Positions 62,039 to 64,000 of a stretch of DNA of 64,000 nucleotides are shown one piece after another. The notes under the pieces are model-generated. The model ran no database searches and was not told the DNA's origin. It saw nothing but the letters and a program-made list of their open reading frames with translations. The position numbers and the translations under genes were made by a program. Source of the stretch: Hexactinellida sp. DTS-2022 (taxonomy: Eukaryota > Porifera > Hexactinellida); assembly GCA_028753945.1 (NCBI GenBank), contig JAPNXP010000001.1:11522501-11586500 (forward strand). Direction: 5' to 3'. How positions within the stretch are numbered: the first letter of the stretch is position 1; each line of letters begins with the position of its first letter.

Positions 62039-63284
62039 GGATGATCACCCAAAACCAACCAACCCATTCGAATTATATAATTAACAAAATTGTAAAAACT
62101 AATTTTTTGACGATATCATCATCACCTCAAGGTGTCAAGACCCATTTGTATAGGTGTCACGTGGCATAAGGATCAATTTGATAAATTGGAAGTTTGTTTT
62201 CTATCTTGTAATATCTCTGAGATTAATGCTATTTATCAAATTAGTATAAATAATTATTTAAAATGATTAATAATTTAACACCTATTTCGATGTCAACTTG
62301 AATTTATTGAGTTTAATTATTTGTCATAAAGAGTAAATTAAATAAATATGGATACCAAATTTTTAATTTTCAACCATAATAAACAAATTGGTCCTATCGG
62401 GATTTATCCCCACAACCACAGAGCCGCCCGCGCCCGCGCCATTGTGTTTTTCTGTGGCGATTTGCTTTCGAATAATAGCATTAAACCGTCCCATTGTCCC
62501 AAACCCGCAGATTTTTTCATCGAAAGCTGGCAGAATTTAAGGGAAGCCAAGAAAAATCAAGAAAGCCAGAAAGCCGTTGTCAAATAATACTGTTTGCTAT
62601 CGGATCGATGGCATGTGCATTGATGTTACTGACCAAGTGGCGGACAAATTAAAAGAGTCGGGTACATTCCCTTAGCAGTTTACGAAATTAGTATTAAACG
62701 TTACACATTGGTTGAGCCTCTCCCCCCTTGGAAGTGTTACGCAACGTTTGTACCTCCCCTTAGCCGGAGGTTTTGCATGCATTTGTATAGAGTAGGGAAA
62801 TTTAACCTTGTACTCCTTAACAAATAGTTCGTATTGTACGTATTTGTATTGTCAGAAAGCTTTGGGTACTCACTGCCGTACTTCCACCACGGCATTCGAC
62901 GGTCCAACCACCACTCAAGGGTTTCAGCTTCACCAGGAGGACGGCCCAGTCCTCAATCTTAAGTACGCTCTCTGCTACCGCTGTGCCTAACCCTGGGCTT
63001 CCTGCCTTGGAGCCTACTTGTCAGCGCACGCCTAGAAACATGCCTACACACTGATCGGTCCAACACGACTCGCTACGCCAGACCTCCTGGAGTGATTGGC
63101 CGATGACCATTCGTGGGAGTGACGCATCAACTTTGTTACTCTATCAACTAGAGACTACTGCACTTATCAACCTATTCACCACGATTAACAATATTCTATT
63201 GAACGGTATAATCCGGAATGGATTAATATGTAGATCAGGTAGTCAATAAAATACGAAAGATTAAATAGATATGTTGCAGGCCAA

Positions 63285-63375
63285 ATGCGTTTACAGGCTA
63301 AACGCGTTTAGCCTAGGCCAAACGCGTTTAGCCTGAAAATATACGCCAAACGCGTTTAGCCTAGGCCAGATGCGT
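63285..63375. repeat. Tandem palindrome cluster around AAACGCGTTT
   Basis: Three units of AAACGCGTTTAGCCT, separated by AGGCC or a short spacer, with mutated outer copies (AAATGCGTTT, GATGCGTTT). Each unit is a perfect palindrome at AAACGCGTTT, and the units are joined by the palindrome CCTAGG. There is no gene within 2.5 kb. Confidence 0.75.
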
Positions 63376-63494
63376 TTCAATTAATTTATAAATAGAATGG
63401 GTGTACTATATTTATCACTATTAATTAAATGCATTTATTTCTCATTCTATCACGCGATTATTGTTATTTATTCACAGAATTGGTGTATTGTATT

Positions 63495-63680
63495 ACAGTA
63501 GATGTCGGATATAAGCACACCGGTTTATAAGAACATATTGGTGTATTGTATTACAGTAGATGCCGGATATAAGAACACCGGTTATAAGAACATATCGGGT
63601 ATAAGAACACTATATTGGAAAACGGTTGCCATATACCCTATATAATTTATGTCGGTTATAAGAACATGCCGGTTATATAA
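63495..63680. mobile_element. MITE of the CAGTAGATGCCGGATATAAG family, partly duplicated
   Basis: The left end with its TA and the preceding GGTGTATTGTAT occurs twice in tandem (63492 and 63552). The interior has repeated CGGTTATAAGAACA units, and the right end near 63665 is incomplete (ACATGCCGGTTATA). It is the same family as 52596-52680. Confidence 0.65.
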
Positions 63681-64000
63681 TGTATTGTATTATATAATTT
63701 GTATTATAATATATGGTATTGTATTGTATTATATTATAATATATGGTATTGTATTGTATTATATTATAATATAATGTCATTAATGTGTTGCCAAGTTAAT
63801 ATACAGTATTGTCGGAGTCATTTTGAGAAGTACTGATTGGATCTACCCAATAATGTCATTTCGTGAGGTGGAAACACAATGAAGACAATAATAGTTAGTT
63901 CAACTAAGAATTTATATGAAATTTAGCATATCTAACTAAGAGTATTACTGCCCAATTCAATATATGTGATTACCACATAATATAGATAGATAATAGAATG

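Larger units (their letters stand above)
60727..64000. other. Gene-free right flank with repeats
   Basis: It holds an R1 fragment (about 61010-61090), an R5 half and a block shared with 32300-32790 (about 61600-62280) which is split by a hAT-like MITE at 61909-62038, a GC-richer patch at 62350-62600 with a 79-codon open frame of no recognisable family, a palindromic ACGCGT cluster (63285-63375), two CAGTAGATGYCGGATATAAG MITE ends at 63495 and 63555, and AT-rich tandem DNA (63680-63780). Confidence 0.55.

Noticed and set aside
62348-62587. 79-codon frame in a slightly GC-richer patch
   Set aside because: There is no recognisable motif or second copy, and coding use is not distinguishable from chance; noted within the right-flank entry.

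Overview
This looks like nuclear DNA from a metazoan, most likely a marine invertebrate or an early-branching animal. A sponge would fit, but that assignment is weak because it rests on gene content and style alone. The supporting evidence is GT-AG introns, an intron-bearing tRNA-Leu(CAA), an animal-type selenoprotein with a SECIS element, an R7-type RGS protein (DEP-GGL-RGS), mitochondrial glutaryl-CoA dehydrogenase, LRRC47, SDE2, RNASEK and TRIM-like coiled-coil/NHL proteins. Coding exons are strikingly GC-richer than the AT-rich spacers, and many genes are intronless.

Layout. At 1.8-3.0 kb (minus strand) and 59.5-60.7 kb (plus strand) lie two copies of an intronless coiled-coil/NHL beta-propeller gene in opposite orientation, so they almost bracket the window. 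Between 4 and 16 kb are a microsomal-type short-chain dehydrogenase, an unknown one-pass membrane protein, an RGS protein, an IMPACT homologue, a broken TRIM-like/USP15-like (DUSP-Ubl) fragment, and a DEP-PH gene whose open 3' end is splice-compatible with a downstream GPX4-like selenoprotein exon. A tRNA-Leu sits at 16.8 kb. From 17.6 to 40 kb a tandem family of four-exon ABHD1/3-like alpha/beta hydrolases is spread out and partly destroyed by transposons: two copies look intact, two are broken, and one is a lone exon fragment. From 41.9 to 60.7 kb the window is gene-dense: GCDH, a MULE transposon, a TPR-SET protein, SDE2, RNASEK, LRRC47, a P-loop GTPase-like protein with a C-terminal cysteine cluster, and the second NHL gene. 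The last 3.3 kb holds only repeats.

Mobile DNA dominates the spacers and introns. There is a 4.3 kb integrase element (Ginger/Gypsy-type DDE integrase plus a USP-like cysteine protease ORF), a 2.27 kb MULE with a perfect 9-bp target duplication, a decayed Helitron, a gag remnant, at least ten MITE families (mostly TA-target, CAGT-ended), and several repeat-in-repeat nests whose insertion order can be read from empty sites.

The most interesting signals are these. (1) The two NHL paralogues are almost identical in the coiled coil but have 33 amino-acid-changing versus 6 silent codon differences in the propeller, placed at equivalent positions of successive blades. (2) A possible DEP-PH-selenocysteine GPX fusion. 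(3) The integrase element with its protease ORF. (4) MITE ends lying within a few bases of splice acceptors in three genes.
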